From positions 1 through 36,337 of IMG/VR virus record IMGVR_UViG_3300025168_000261: a stretch of 36,337 nt of DNA. One strand, 5' to 3'. Position numbers and translations under genes: made by a program. This stretch comes from a virus. Shown here piece after piece: positions 23,379 to 31,621 of the stretch. A model generated the notes under the pieces. That model was not told where the DNA came from. It worked only from the letters and a program-made list of their open reading frames with translations, and searched no databases. Each line of letters opens with the position of its first letter. Position 1 is the first letter of the stretch.

Positions 23379-25286
23379 TCATCCTCTCATTCCCGTAGGT
23401 GAAAATCTATTCATACGCATAGAAATCTTTTGTCCTATTTTATCTGCGATTTGGTTTAACTCTTGTTCAGAAGCACCTATTCTTCCATTAACATGAACAT
23501 GTATTGTATTCCCCATAGAACCACGGGTGTTTGTATTGTTTATAACTGAACTTCCACCGGGAAGTAAAACTGTTTCAGGCCCATTTTCTCCTACTAAATA
23601 AGCACCTCCTAATAAATTAGTTCCTCCTGAAGCCATTCCTTTACTCATTCCCGACCAACCTCCAATTGAGCCACCTATTACTGCACCCACTTTTAAACCA
23701 GCAAGAGTTCCACCCGGCCCAGCAAATGAACCAATAGCCGCCCCACCAATTCCACCAATAAGCACACCAGTTGCAACACCTGCACCAGTGCCTTTAATTG
23801 CTGCTTTGGGATTTTCTATTAAATTTTTAAATCCTACAATCATAGTGTCAACTGCACCATATATTAACCCCCATAGAACAGAAACTAAACCCCCCAATAA
23901 TCCAGTAAGAATTATCCCTAAACCTGAAAGAACTGTCTGAGTCACCGACAATAGAAGAGGTAAAAAACTTAGTGCTACTTTCGTTAAACCTTTTAACATT
24001 TTTGACCCATCTCCGGAGAATAAACCGTTGAGTAACATCATCAACCCGCTTAAAACTTTTGGTAAATGTTCCATAATTCCCTCTAATCCACTGGCAAAAT
24101 ATCCCTTCATTGAACCTATTACTTTTCCTACTTCTGATAAAGCCTCTCCAGTTTTTTCAAAGAAACCAATTTTTTGTAACATGTATATAATTACACCAAG
24201 ACCTGTTATGGCAAATAAAGCATACTTAAAAAATGAACCAGCCATCATAAGAGTATTTTTTAACATAACCATATTACCTTTACTAAAAAACATTTTAAAA
24301 CCTGCTTGAAAGGTTTTAAATCCCTCTATAAATTTGCCGAACTTTTCGTCAAGTTTCTTTCTTATTATTTCAGAAGGTGATAAATCTTGAAATGACCTAT
24401 TTCCAGACCCGCCAAATGTTTTAAAACCTGCATTTTTTATCATGCCTTCAACATTATCATTAGAAATGGCAATTTCTTCAGATATTTTATCTATACTATC
24501 AGAAAGACCTGCGCTTCTTGCCTCATACAAATCTATTTCGGCTTTTATTCTTCTTTTTTCACTCTCTTTTAAGTCTTCTTTGTCTAATTCCAGTTTAGCA
24601 AAAACAAGTCTTACATCTGATGCAGTCTTTTCTACTTCAAGTGCTGATTGCCTTTCTTCTAATTGTGATGTAGTTTTATCAGCCATTAAAATACCAGCCT
24701 TACCTAAGAGATTTCCTCCTGTAAGACCTTGACTTCCGTAATTTTGCTTTACGAAATTTTTTCTTGCGACCTTAAATACTTTATCATCAGACTTAATAAT
24801 TTTTTCTTGAACAGTTAAAAATTTTTCTTTTGTAACATTTAAAGCCTTTTGAAAATCCATAGTTCTCATTAGGTGTTTAATTGAAGCATCATTGTAGAAC
24901 CTTTCTTTTTCCATAGCAGACATGTTTCCGTCGCCCATCGCTTGAGATAATTTATACAATCTTCTTTGAACATCTTCTTTTCTTTTTAAACCTTCAATCA
25001 TTTCTTGTTCTTGTTTAAGGTCTTGCTTTTTTGCTATAACTAAATATCTAAAAACAAGCAACATAGAAGAAAGTTGTTGCATTAATTGATAAACGCTCGG
25101 AATACCAGCAGTTGCTCTTGTAATAATACTTCTTACAATACCACCTTTATTAGCAATAGAAGATAAGTCTGAAAGGCGAGTTACCATATTTACAGAAGCC
25201 GCTTCTGTTTCTAAAAGTAATTTATTAACATCTTCCATTCCACCCTTGAGAGCATCCATTTCTCGGCGTAATTTATTCATGTCCAT
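23379..25286 (-). CDS. Tail tape measure protein
   Basis: A 635-residue protein that sets tail length. The first 330 residues are mainly helical and charged (coiled-coil region). There follow hydrophobic helices at about 350-375 and 410-490, a Gly/Ala-rich segment (about 500-560), and a C-terminal part with AYLVGENGPETVLLPGGSSV, which is a hallmark of tape measure C-termini, then NTIHVHVNGRIGASEQEL. With the usual ratio of about 0.15 nm per residue it would give a tail of roughly 95 nm (inference). It begins 4 nt after the stop of the frameshifted chaperone. Confidence 0.9.
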   Translation of the reverse strand: MDMNKLRREMDALKGGMEDVNKLLLETEAASVNMVTRLSDLSSIANKGGIVRSIITRATAGIPSVYQLMQQLSSMLLVFRYLVIAKKQDLKQEQEMIEGLKRKEDVQRRLYKLSQAMGDGNMSAMEKERFYNDASIKHLMRTMDFQKALNVTKEKFLTVQEKIIKSDDKVFKVARKNFVKQNYGSQGLTGGNLLGKAGILMADKTTSQLEERQSALEVEKTASDVRLVFAKLELDKEDLKESEKRRIKAEIDLYEARSAGLSDSIDKISEEIAISNDNVEGMIKNAGFKTFGGSGNRSFQDLSPSEIIRKKLDEKFGKFIEGFKTFQAGFKMFFSKGNMVMLKNTLMMAGSFFKYALFAITGLGVIIYMLQKIGFFEKTGEALSEVGKVIGSMKGYFASGLEGIMEHLPKVLSGLMMLLNGLFSGDGSKMLKGLTKVALSFLPLLLSVTQTVLSGLGIILTGLLGGLVSVLWGLIYGAVDTMIVGFKNLIENPKAAIKGTGAGVATGVLIGGIGGAAIGSFAGPGGTLAGLKVGAVIGGSIGGWSGMSKGMASGGTNLLGGAYLVGENGPETVLLPGGSSVINNTNTRGSMGNTIHVHVNGRIGASEQELNQIADKIGQKISMRMNRFSPTGMRG

Positions 25287-25290
25287 ATAA

Positions 25291-25853
25291 TCACTTCAAT
25301 TTACTTTTTTCTAACTGCCTCGCTTCTTCTTCTTTAGAGATAGCAAACATAACCATAAAATCCCGAACCATAGAAAAAGGCATTTGGTATGCCTCGGCGG
25401 GACTAATACTAAGTTCCTTTGCCAAGATATATAAAGTTATCCGAGAAGCGATAACAGGAGAATCTATTTTTCCCCCAGTTAAGGCTGTTCGGTAGGTTCT
25501 TTTAAATCTTCATCCCCCTCAAGAGCGAAAGGGTCGGGTAAGATTTCTTTAATTTGATTACCAACATAAGGTGTAAGTCTAATAAATTCAATTGGTGAAA
25601 GTTGAGGTTCTGTTTTATCAACGAATGCTTCCCAAAGGTAGCGGAATAGTGTGTCCATTTCAAGAGAAATGTCTTGTGTGCGTGAATTTAAATTAATAAG
25701 TTTAGCCTGTGCTTTCTCCAGTTGTAAGAAGGTAGGTTCTTTAATCCAAACCTTTAGGTATTCATCACTGTCAGGGGCTACTCGAACATAATGCAATACG
25801 CTTTCACTTGTTGTAAATAGGTTACTCTTATTTTTTACTGTCTTTTTATCCAT
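25291..25853 (-). CDS. Tail assembly chaperone, -1 frameshifted long form (gpGT-like)
   Basis: After 118 codons in the first frame (25853-25500) a -1 shift at TTTAAAA leads to 69 further residues in an otherwise unannotated open frame that ends at TGA 25291-25293. The total is 187 residues. The extension contains ALTGGKIDSPVIASR and ILAKELSISPAEAYQMPF, a helical domain typical of the second half of tail assembly chaperones. It has no good start codon of its own, and the stop lies 4 nt before the tape measure ATG. The -1 frame is open across the whole region between the slippery site and the extension. Confidence 0.8.
25479..25853 (-). CDS. Tail assembly chaperone, short form (gpG-like)
   Basis: A 124-residue protein between tail tube and tape measure genes, the invariant place of the tail assembly chaperone. 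It is helical and acidic at the end (FALEGDEDLKEPTEQP). The start has AAGGTGAATACCT upstream. The frame continues in -1 through a slippery site near its end, giving a longer product (see the 25291-25853 entry). By analogy with phage lambda gpG/gpGT, the short form coats the tape measure and the long form recruits tail tube subunits. Confidence 0.85.
   Translation of the reverse strand: MDKKTVKNKSNLFTTSESVLHYVRVAPDSDEYLKVWIKEPTFLQLEKAQAKLINLNSRTQDISLEMDTLFRYLWEAFVDKTEPQLSPIEFIRLTPYVGNQIKEILPDPFALEGDEDLKEPTEQP
25500..25520 (-). promoter_or_regulatory. -1 ribosomal frameshift site (slippery heptamer with upstream SD-like element)
   Basis: On the minus strand TTTAAAA lies at 25506-25500, in phase T-TTA-AAA with the chaperone frame, which is the X-XXY-YYZ arrangement needed for a -1 slip. 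GAGGGGG at 25520-25514 lies 7 nt upstream and could act as an internal Shine-Dalgarno stimulator, as known from dnaX of E. coli. I see no clear strong downstream hairpin. Confidence 0.75.
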
Positions 25854-25898
25854 AGGTATTCACCTTGTTAATAACTACGCAAGGGTTGGTCTTTAAAC

Positions 25899-28160
25899 TT
25901 ATCCTTGAATAATCCAATTTGTTGCATGAGTGCATGTGTGCAACTCAAGAGGTTGAATAGTCCAATTAACTGTAATTGGGCCTTTGTCATTTGTAAGTGG
26001 GAAGTCTGCACTTGTCACCATGTAGTCCTTGAAAACCATTGACAATGTTTCATCATTGGTTGTAGTGTCTTTGGTAAAGGTAAGTTTAATTTGATTGCCG
26101 TCAGTTCCATTGAGAGAGGTAGCGGCATTGTTTCGCAGTTCTTCAAAGAGAAGATTGTCAGTGACTAATCCTGTAAAGGAGAGACTATAAACTCGTTGAC
26201 CTGCTATATGTGTTTGACTGTTCTTATCATAGCGACCAATAAATCTCTTTGGTTGTAGGCTGTTTGAAATATCCAAAGTCATGTTCTCGATGCGAATATA
26301 TTCCTGTCCAAACATTTCAATAGTGCCATCGGAGAAGAAAAAGGGTCGTAATTGTTCTTCGCTAATAGATGATTGCCCCCCTGCTGGAGAACCAAAGTTA
26401 ACCCAATCTTGAAGGTCGGTAGTTTTGTTTGCTGTCACATAATTGTTTGGTGCAGTAAATGTATTCTTTGAGTTAAAATTAACTGTCATTTTCATTTCCT
26501 GTCCGGCATCTGCTGTAAGATTAACACTTTCAACTTGACAACCGGGGTAAATCTTAGAATAAACTGTTTCCGAAATATCTCTTGCTACGCTGTTAACAGT
26601 AGTCGAAGTAATATCAACTTCTTCCGTAGCCATACTTGCTGGCTTTTTAAGTGTGTATTCAAGAGCAAATGAAGGTAGGTCTGCTGTATTATTTTCACTA
26701 AAGGTGTAAGTAATTTTATTTGTTTGAGTAAGATTAACACTTTTAATATTTGTATCATCCATACCCTTTTGTTTATTTAGTGGGGGGCAGACTACATTAC
26801 CAATTGTTCGGTGAAAACCTGCTGTATTTACATTAGAATCATAGATAAAATTATTTCCAGTAAGACTGGTTGAAGTAAAGAAATCATCCGAATCCATTGT
26901 CACCGAACCTTGATTAGATACTGTGGTAATTTCTTTTGAACCTAATGCGTAGTAAAGCCATGAAAAGTTATTTGCAGATAAGGAAAAAGAACCATTGGAG
27001 GTAGTTTCTGCACCTTTAAATTGATAAGCCATATTTCTACTGCCTGAAGAAAGTGCAATTTGTTTCATCTCAACTGCTGTTTGAGGAATTGAAACTGAGT
27101 CGGTAAGTCCAATCCAAGTATCGGAAAGAAGTCGAGGATTAGAACCGTCTTTAGGTGCTGGAACAGGTGCGCCAATATGTTGAATAACACCGTAGTAATT
27201 TGTTGCTGTTGATGCAATTGCTGAATCAATAGTATTTGCTACTGTAATTGTAGTAGCCGTATTTGAAACAATCATGGCCTTGTCAGTAAAAGTGTTGTCA
27301 CTGTTTAAATAAAATTCTAAAATACACCCACGATATAAATTAGGAACAAGAAGAAGTTGCCCTGTAAAAGAGGAGTTAAGAGTAAAAACTGCATTGATAG
27401 CAGGAACTGTGACAAGAGCAATTTCAATAACAGGGTTTGTTCCCGATGAAGTAAATGTCACTTCATCTCCAACAGAACTAATATTATATGAACTACCTCC
27501 GGCTACAACTGTGACGGCTGTAATTGCACCACCAGCAGTATTTGAAGTTACGGTTACACCGCCATTAACATCTTCTGTTGTATTTGCAACATAACCACCT
27601 ACGGTATTTGTAATAGTAAGAACACCTAATGCTCTTGAAACTGAAACATCTTCACCACTTAGGGCTTGAAGAACCATTTCTGCAATTTGACTTCCAGAGG
27701 TTCCCGAAGCAATTGAAGTAGAAACCGTAATATCTCTATCTGCGCCTGTGGCTTTAGGAGATTGGTCTGAATCATTTAAAATAACTGCAACTGTTTCTGT
27801 TCCATCAACACCTGCAATTGAAAGAGTAAAAAATCCATCCTGTCCTCCCGGCCCTACTCCATCTTCGTAATTAGTGGCAGTAGCATCTATAAAAGTTAAA
27901 ACTGTTGTATGTGCTGAAAGGGTTAAAAGTAATTCTCCACCTGTTCCTGTTGCAGGTTGTCCTGCAACAATACCATCACTATCAATTGTTGTTTGACTTG
28001 CTAAAATTTGAGTTCCGGCAGTAGTAGCAGTAGCAGAAGCAATTGCACCAGTAGAACTTGAAGCATTTGCCACACTCGCAAATGTTCCTAAAAATATATC
28101 TTGTTCAGGTATCATAGATACCATCGCCCCGCTGTCCATCCATACTTCGTTACTTACCAT
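25899..28160 (-). CDS. Major tail tube protein with inserted beta-modules
   Basis: A 753-residue protein at the place of the tail tube gene, directly before the chaperone. The C-terminal two thirds read as a tail tube protein: TDSVSIPQTAVEMKQIA, GSFSLSANNFSWLYYALG, YPGCQVESVNLTADAGQEMK, ENMTLDISNSLQPKRFIGRY, RVYSLSFTGLVTDNLLFEEL and a terminal GPITVNWTIQPLEL. Near the N-terminus, a tube-like start (MIPEQDIFLGTFA) is followed by about 260 residues of Thr/Gly/Ala/Val-rich beta-modules, then the tube fold resumes at about residue 300. The modules are probably displayed on the tail surface. The start has AAAGGTGACTAAAA upstream. Confidence 0.8.
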   Translation of the reverse strand: MVSNEVWMDSGAMVSMIPEQDIFLGTFASVANASSSTGAIASATATTAGTQILASQTTIDSDGIVAGQPATGTGGELLLTLSAHTTVLTFIDATATNYEDGVGPGGQDGFFTLSIAGVDGTETVAVILNDSDQSPKATGADRDITVSTSIASGTSGSQIAEMVLQALSGEDVSVSRALGVLTITNTVGGYVANTTEDVNGGVTVTSNTAGGAITAVTVVAGGSSYNISSVGDEVTFTSSGTNPVIEIALVTVPAINAVFTLNSSFTGQLLLVPNLYRGCILEFYLNSDNTFTDKAMIVSNTATTITVANTIDSAIASTATNYYGVIQHIGAPVPAPKDGSNPRLLSDTWIGLTDSVSIPQTAVEMKQIALSSGSRNMAYQFKGAETTSNGSFSLSANNFSWLYYALGSKEITTVSNQGSVTMDSDDFFTSTSLTGNNFIYDSNVNTAGFHRTIGNVVCPPLNKQKGMDDTNIKSVNLTQTNKITYTFSENNTADLPSFALEYTLKKPASMATEEVDITSTTVNSVARDISETVYSKIYPGCQVESVNLTADAGQEMKMTVNFNSKNTFTAPNNYVTANKTTDLQDWVNFGSPAGGQSSISEEQLRPFFFSDGTIEMFGQEYIRIENMTLDISNSLQPKRFIGRYDKNSQTHIAGQRVYSLSFTGLVTDNLLFEELRNNAATSLNGTDGNQIKLTFTKDTTTNDETLSMVFKDYMVTSADFPLTNDKGPITVNWTIQPLELHTCTHATNWIIQG

Positions 28161-28176
28161 TTTTAGTCACCTTTTA

Positions 28177-28770
28177 TTACAAACTGTTGGCGAATCTTTT
28201 CATAGTTACATTTATTCTATATCCAAATATTCTTGATTTTTTGTCATTAGCGTCAGTTCGGCTTCCCAGTATAAGATGTTTAATGTTTTCTTCTAAACTA
28301 CCTGCACTTCGGAACCAGCCCCTCCGGTTTGTTTCAATGATGTATCGCACTATCTTATAAAGGTTTTCTATTCTGTCACGACCAAAAGTAGAACCAGTAG
28401 GTGCAACTCTCGCATTATCATTAGTTCGTCTATCATCTTGTTTTGTCCTAATACTTACAGACATTTCATGTGTCTCATTTCTTACAGACCAATCACGAGT
28501 AGGATATTCAACAGTTTGAGAGTTTTGCATTACTACAATAACATCTAAAGAAGGTGTAACTCCGTCTGCTGTAACTTCTGTAGCGGCACTAATTCTTACT
28601 CTATTACCACCTCTTCCCGGTTTTGCAGTATTACGAGTAGAACTCATATCTCGTATATCCATAATCTGAGGTTTAACTCTATGAATTGCAGGAATAGCAG
28701 AACCTAAAGCAGTAACAGCGGTATTCCAATATTCGTCAAGTAGTGTAACTAAATATGTAACTTCATCCAC
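28177..28770 (-). CDS. Tail terminator / tail completion-like protein
   Basis: A 197-residue protein starting with GTG 28770, preceded by GAGGAGAAATC. The central strands (SLDVIVVMQNSQTVEYPTRD, THEMSVSIRTK) and the following helix (IENLYKIVRYIIETNRRGW), ending in the strand YRINVTMKRFA, give the alpha/beta plan of tail terminator or head-closure proteins, which stop tail growth and join it to the head. Its position directly before the tail tube gene supports this. The acidic tagged gene overlaps it by 8 nt. Confidence 0.65.
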   Translation of the reverse strand: MDEVTYLVTLLDEYWNTAVTALGSAIPAIHRVKPQIMDIRDMSSTRNTAKPGRGGNRVRISAATEVTADGVTPSLDVIVVMQNSQTVEYPTRDWSVRNETHEMSVSIRTKQDDRRTNDNARVAPTGSTFGRDRIENLYKIVRYIIETNRRGWFRSAGSLEENIKHLILGSRTDANDKKSRIFGYRINVTMKRFANSL

Positions 28771-29605
28771 GATTTCTCCTCTCCCTTAATTCTCTTTCTG
28801 TAATCTCTTCCGTATAGTCTTCGGTTGTTCCATATCCACCCATTACCTCATCACCTACACCCATTTCGTAGTCCATACTTTCCGCATACCATTTGTCATA
28901 AATAATTTCTTGAACTAATGATATATCTTCTAATGAATTTTTTGCCTGTAGTTCGGCAGTTCTTTGTAATATAATGTCTTTCAATAATTTAATTTCTTCA
29001 AGACCTGTATCTCTTATATCTATCCCCATTTCATAAGCAATATCAGACCAAGTTAAATTAGCAATTCCCTCCATATCCCTTAATTCAACACTATCCATAT
29101 TATACATTAATTGGTCTAAAGTATCAATAAACTTTTCAGAAATAGACATTCTATTCTGTGTGTTTTCTCTATCCAGTTCTAATTCAAATAAATAACTATT
29201 AATCAACTCAAGCATTTCTTCTAACTGTTCTGATAAAATTTCTATATCAGTAACATTTACTCTTCTTTTTTCCTTTTCAATTTTATGTTGAGTTAATAAA
29301 TTAAGTATTTCATCGGGTTCTAATTTCAAGATTAATGGAGATAATTCAACTAATAAACCATTTGCGCTATCATATGTCAAGTTAATTTCTTCCACATATT
29401 CTAGGGTAACTGTAACATATTTTAAAATTTTAGGATAACCATTAACAATATTATTAATATTATTTGTTACAATATTTTTTAAATATTTTTCAATTTCAAC
29501 TACTTTATATTCAGGTATTTCAGGGGGTATAAAATCATCAGACAATGGATTATTTTCAGGTTCTATGTCCTGTATTTCTATTTTTAAAATTGACTCCCAA
29601 TTCAT
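28763..29605 (-). CDS. W-x-x-ILK-tagged acidic protein (280 aa)
   Basis: A 280-residue, very acidic and Ile/Leu/Asn-rich helical protein beginning MNWESILKIE. After the motif comes a Pro/Asp/Glu linker (residues 10-35), then helices separated by two short strands (KYVTVTLEYVEEINLTYD). The C-terminus is acidic and then Arg-rich (RELRERRNRG). A strong GAGGAGG precedes the start, which overlaps the previous stop by 4 nt. It lies between connector and tail terminator, where head-completion proteins are found. No known family was recognised. Confidence 0.7.
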   Translation of the reverse strand: MNWESILKIEIQDIEPENNPLSDDFIPPEIPEYKVVEIEKYLKNIVTNNINNIVNGYPKILKYVTVTLEYVEEINLTYDSANGLLVELSPLILKLEPDEILNLLTQHKIEKEKRRVNVTDIEILSEQLEEMLELINSYLFELELDRENTQNRMSISEKFIDTLDQLMYNMDSVELRDMEGIANLTWSDIAYEMGIDIRDTGLEEIKLLKDIILQRTAELQAKNSLEDISLVQEIIYDKWYAESMDYEMGVGDEVMGGYGTTEDYTEEITERELRERRNRG

Positions 29606-29808
29606 TCAAAAGCCTCCTCTATTCTTCTTTGAATAACTTGAACAACTTCCTGTTCGATAATCTGTTCCATTATTTCATCGCTCATTTTTTCACCCAAAGT
29701 TCTTTCGGTGTAGTCCTGTATATCCTCATTTTGCTGAACAACAGTTTCTAATATAGTCTCCATATCGAGTTGAACCATTCGCATTTTTTCTAAAATTTTA
29801 CGAAACAT
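29602..29808 (-). CDS. Small helical protein with diverged W-x-x-ILK-like start (68 aa)
   Basis: A 68-residue, almost wholly helical, Glu/Met/Gln-rich protein beginning MFRKILEKM. The start resembles the shared motif with Phe for Trp (F-R-K-I-L-E). The rest (LDMETILETVVQQNEDIQDY and on) looks like a coiled coil. It overlaps the preceding gene by 11 nt and the following by 4 nt. The ribosome binding site is weak, so it may be translated by coupling. Function is unknown. Confidence 0.6.
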   Translation of the reverse strand: MFRKILEKMRMVQLDMETILETVVQQNEDIQDYTERTLGEKMSDEIMEQIIEQEVVQVIQRRIEEAFE

Positions 29809-30796
29809 CTCTACGACCCCGTTTTCCTCTCACTGGTTTTAATTTACCAGACTTATCTTTTAATTTTTTTTGTGTTTCAAGAAGTTTTATTTTCTTTTCT
29901 TCTGCTTCTCTCATTTTAGACCCAAGTTCAGCCGCTTCTCTTAAATTTAAATCTCTGGATTCTTGGTCTTTAATTGGTATTTCTCTTGGAACTAATTTAG
30001 CCTTTTCCCTATCCCATTGAGAGTCGGGATTAGCGGCTTCTAATTGACGAATATTTTCTTCTTCTGTAAGTTCTTCCTCATCCTTCTCTCTTAAATCTCT
30101 GGATTCTTGGTCTTGTTCTACTAATTCAATTATCATATCTGTAATTCTATTTCTTAATTCAGACTCACTATTAAATACTTCATTATCTGATAATTGAATG
30201 TCTCCCTCTACTGTTGTAAAAACATAGTCTCCTTCTTGTTCTTGAAAAAATACATGGACATATTTTCTACTTAAATCCTTTGCTCTAAATGAAACATTTA
30301 ATGTAATTTTACCATCACGGTCTTCACCATCTACAAGTCTAACATTTGTTCTTCTACCATATTTATCTAAAGGAACTTCTGCTCTAAGATTTCTTCGTAG
30401 TCGGGATTTAAAATTTTCCCAATCACGAAGTTTTAAATACTCGCCGGAACTTGTTTTTAACTTTTCAAGGTCTTTTTGCTGGTTTAATTTAACCATTTTG
30501 GCTGGTATCGTGGGCCGTGTCTTCCTAACTTTTTTCGTCACTCGTTCATATCCTTCAGGAAAACTTTTACCAATAAATATATTCATTTTTTCCTTAATTA
30601 TAGCGTAATGAATCATATAGTGTCTTACCTGTTTGTTATGTAGTTTTTTATATTCATCAAATATACTATTTATTACATCTTCAATTATATATTCATTTTG
30701 ATAACCTGTTTTTTCCACATGTTCAAGAAGTAATTTTTTAAAAATACTTCCTATAACTTTCGACTTGTTGGCTATTTTAAGAATATCCGACCACAT
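29798..30796 (-). CDS. W-x-x-ILK-tagged basic protein (332 aa) with internal repeat
   Basis: A 332-residue protein. I take ATG 30796 (MWSDILKIANKS) and not the in-frame TTG at 30805, because all tagged proteins have their Met one or two residues before Trp. Residues 13-90 share a domain with the 9823-10152 protein (KVIGS...HVEKTG ... PEGYERV). The middle (about 120-215) has strands such as KITLNVSFRAKDLSRKYVHV, and the C-terminal third is a charged helix with two copies of DQESRDL. The end is basic (KLKPVRGKRGRRDVS). It follows the zinc-module protein gene by 2 nt. Function is unknown. Confidence 0.7.
   Translation of the reverse strand: MWSDILKIANKSKVIGSIFKKLLLEHVEKTGYQNEYIIEDVINSIFDEYKKLHNKQVRHYMIHYAIIKEKMNIFIGKSFPEGYERVTKKVRKTRPTIPAKMVKLNQQKDLEKLKTSSGEYLKLRDWENFKSRLRRNLRAEVPLDKYGRRTNVRLVDGEDRDGKITLNVSFRAKDLSRKYVHVFFQEQEGDYVFTTVEGDIQLSDNEVFNSESELRNRITDMIIELVEQDQESRDLREKDEEELTEEENIRQLEAANPDSQWDREKAKLVPREIPIKDQESRDLNLREAAELGSKMREAEEKKIKLLETQKKLKDKSGKLKPVRGKRGRRDVS
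29947..30114. repeat. 24-bp direct repeat within one gene (29947-29970 and 30091-30114)
   Basis: Exact 24-base copies 144 bases apart, ttaaatctctgg followed by attcttggtctt, in the same frame. They encode the two DQESRDL blocks of the tagged 332-aa protein. Exact identity at DNA level suggests a recent internal duplication. Confidence 0.85.
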
Positions 30797-30798
30797 AA

Positions 30799-31620
30799 TT
30801 ACCAATCCCTACAAGCCATACAACGGGCTGAATAATCCCCACCTTTACATGTAGAACATTTATGTCTTGCTCTAAAAGATTTTTTACGCTTAGTATTTCC
30901 TCGCTTCCCTGTTACTGAAACACCTCTTTGCCCCCAATGAACACGCTCATATCCACCTTTACCATTAGGAACGCAAGCCATCCATTTTTTACCCTTTCGA
31001 GTAGAACTTGCCTTTTTTGTTCTTTTATTACATTGTGATGAAGCCTTAGAAATATCTTTTCCATCACATCCACAGCCGCAACCTGAATCCATATTTTCAA
31101 TATCAGGTTTAGATTTAGGTGGCTTATCTTTATCTTTGTATGGAATTTGTAATATCTGTTTTATCTTGTCGGAAAGAGTAGGGTTATTTTCATATTCGTT
31201 TTCCCCTGTTACATAATCTATGTCCTTTTCCATTTTCGGACTTATTTTTTTAGGCTTTACTTTACTGTAATCCTTTGCTTTTATAATTTCATATGTGGTT
31301 AATCTGGAATTAGGTCTGCTGGTTATTCTACCAAGATTTTGAAGTTTTCCATCTCTAATTAATTTACCAAATGCAGGTTTAATTTGACCTGTAAATTTAT
31401 GATTAAGAAATTGAGTAAAACCCGCTAATCTTCCGTCTTCGGTTTCCGACCAATTGTTTTTCATGTATTGAAAAATTTCTTTTTTATTTCCTTCAATATC
31501 TTCAATAGTCACGCTTTCCAGTGGACTATTTTCTATATAATTACTAATACCCTCATATACCTTTTGTCTGTATATAGGGTAATTTACTCTACTACTCCCT
31601 TTTAATATTTCTTCCCACAT
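30799..31620 (-). CDS. W-x-x-ILK-tagged protein with Cys-rich C-terminal module (273 aa)
   Basis: A 273-residue protein beginning MWEEILKGSS; ATG 31620 is preferred to an in-frame GTG at 31629, which lies inside the connector gene. Residues 20-80 (KVYEGISNYIENSP ... VTIEDI ... IFQYMK) resemble the domain of the two other tagged proteins (9823-10152 and 29798-30796). A Pro/Lys/Asp linker with the odd run SGCGCGCDG leads to a C-terminal module: KGKKWMACVPNGKGGYERVH, then RKKSFRARHKCSTC and ARCMACRDW. This resembles a conserved 'V-P-x-G-K-G-x-x-x-V-H-[WF]-G ... F-x-x-R-H-x-C' module of marine phage proteins, probably zinc binding. It follows the connector gene directly and overlaps nothing. Confidence 0.7.
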   Translation of the reverse strand: MWEEILKGSSRVNYPIYRQKVYEGISNYIENSPLESVTIEDIEGNKKEIFQYMKNNWSETEDGRLAGFTQFLNHKFTGQIKPAFGKLIRDGKLQNLGRITSRPNSRLTTYEIIKAKDYSKVKPKKISPKMEKDIDYVTGENEYENNPTLSDKIKQILQIPYKDKDKPPKSKPDIENMDSGCGCGCDGKDISKASSQCNKRTKKASSTRKGKKWMACVPNGKGGYERVHWGQRGVSVTGKRGNTKRKKSFRARHKCSTCKGGDYSARCMACRDW

Positions 31621-31621
31621 A

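Noticed and set aside
24442-24732. Plus-strand Ser/Leu-rich frame opposite the tape measure gene
   Set aside because: Composition is the mirror of the helical Lys/Glu-rich tape measure, no ribosome binding site, and the strand is opposite to all genes in this half.
25291-25479. The region before the tape measure as a separate small gene
   Set aside because: The frame has no start codon with a ribosome binding site near its beginning, and it joins the chaperone frame through a correctly phased slippery heptamer.
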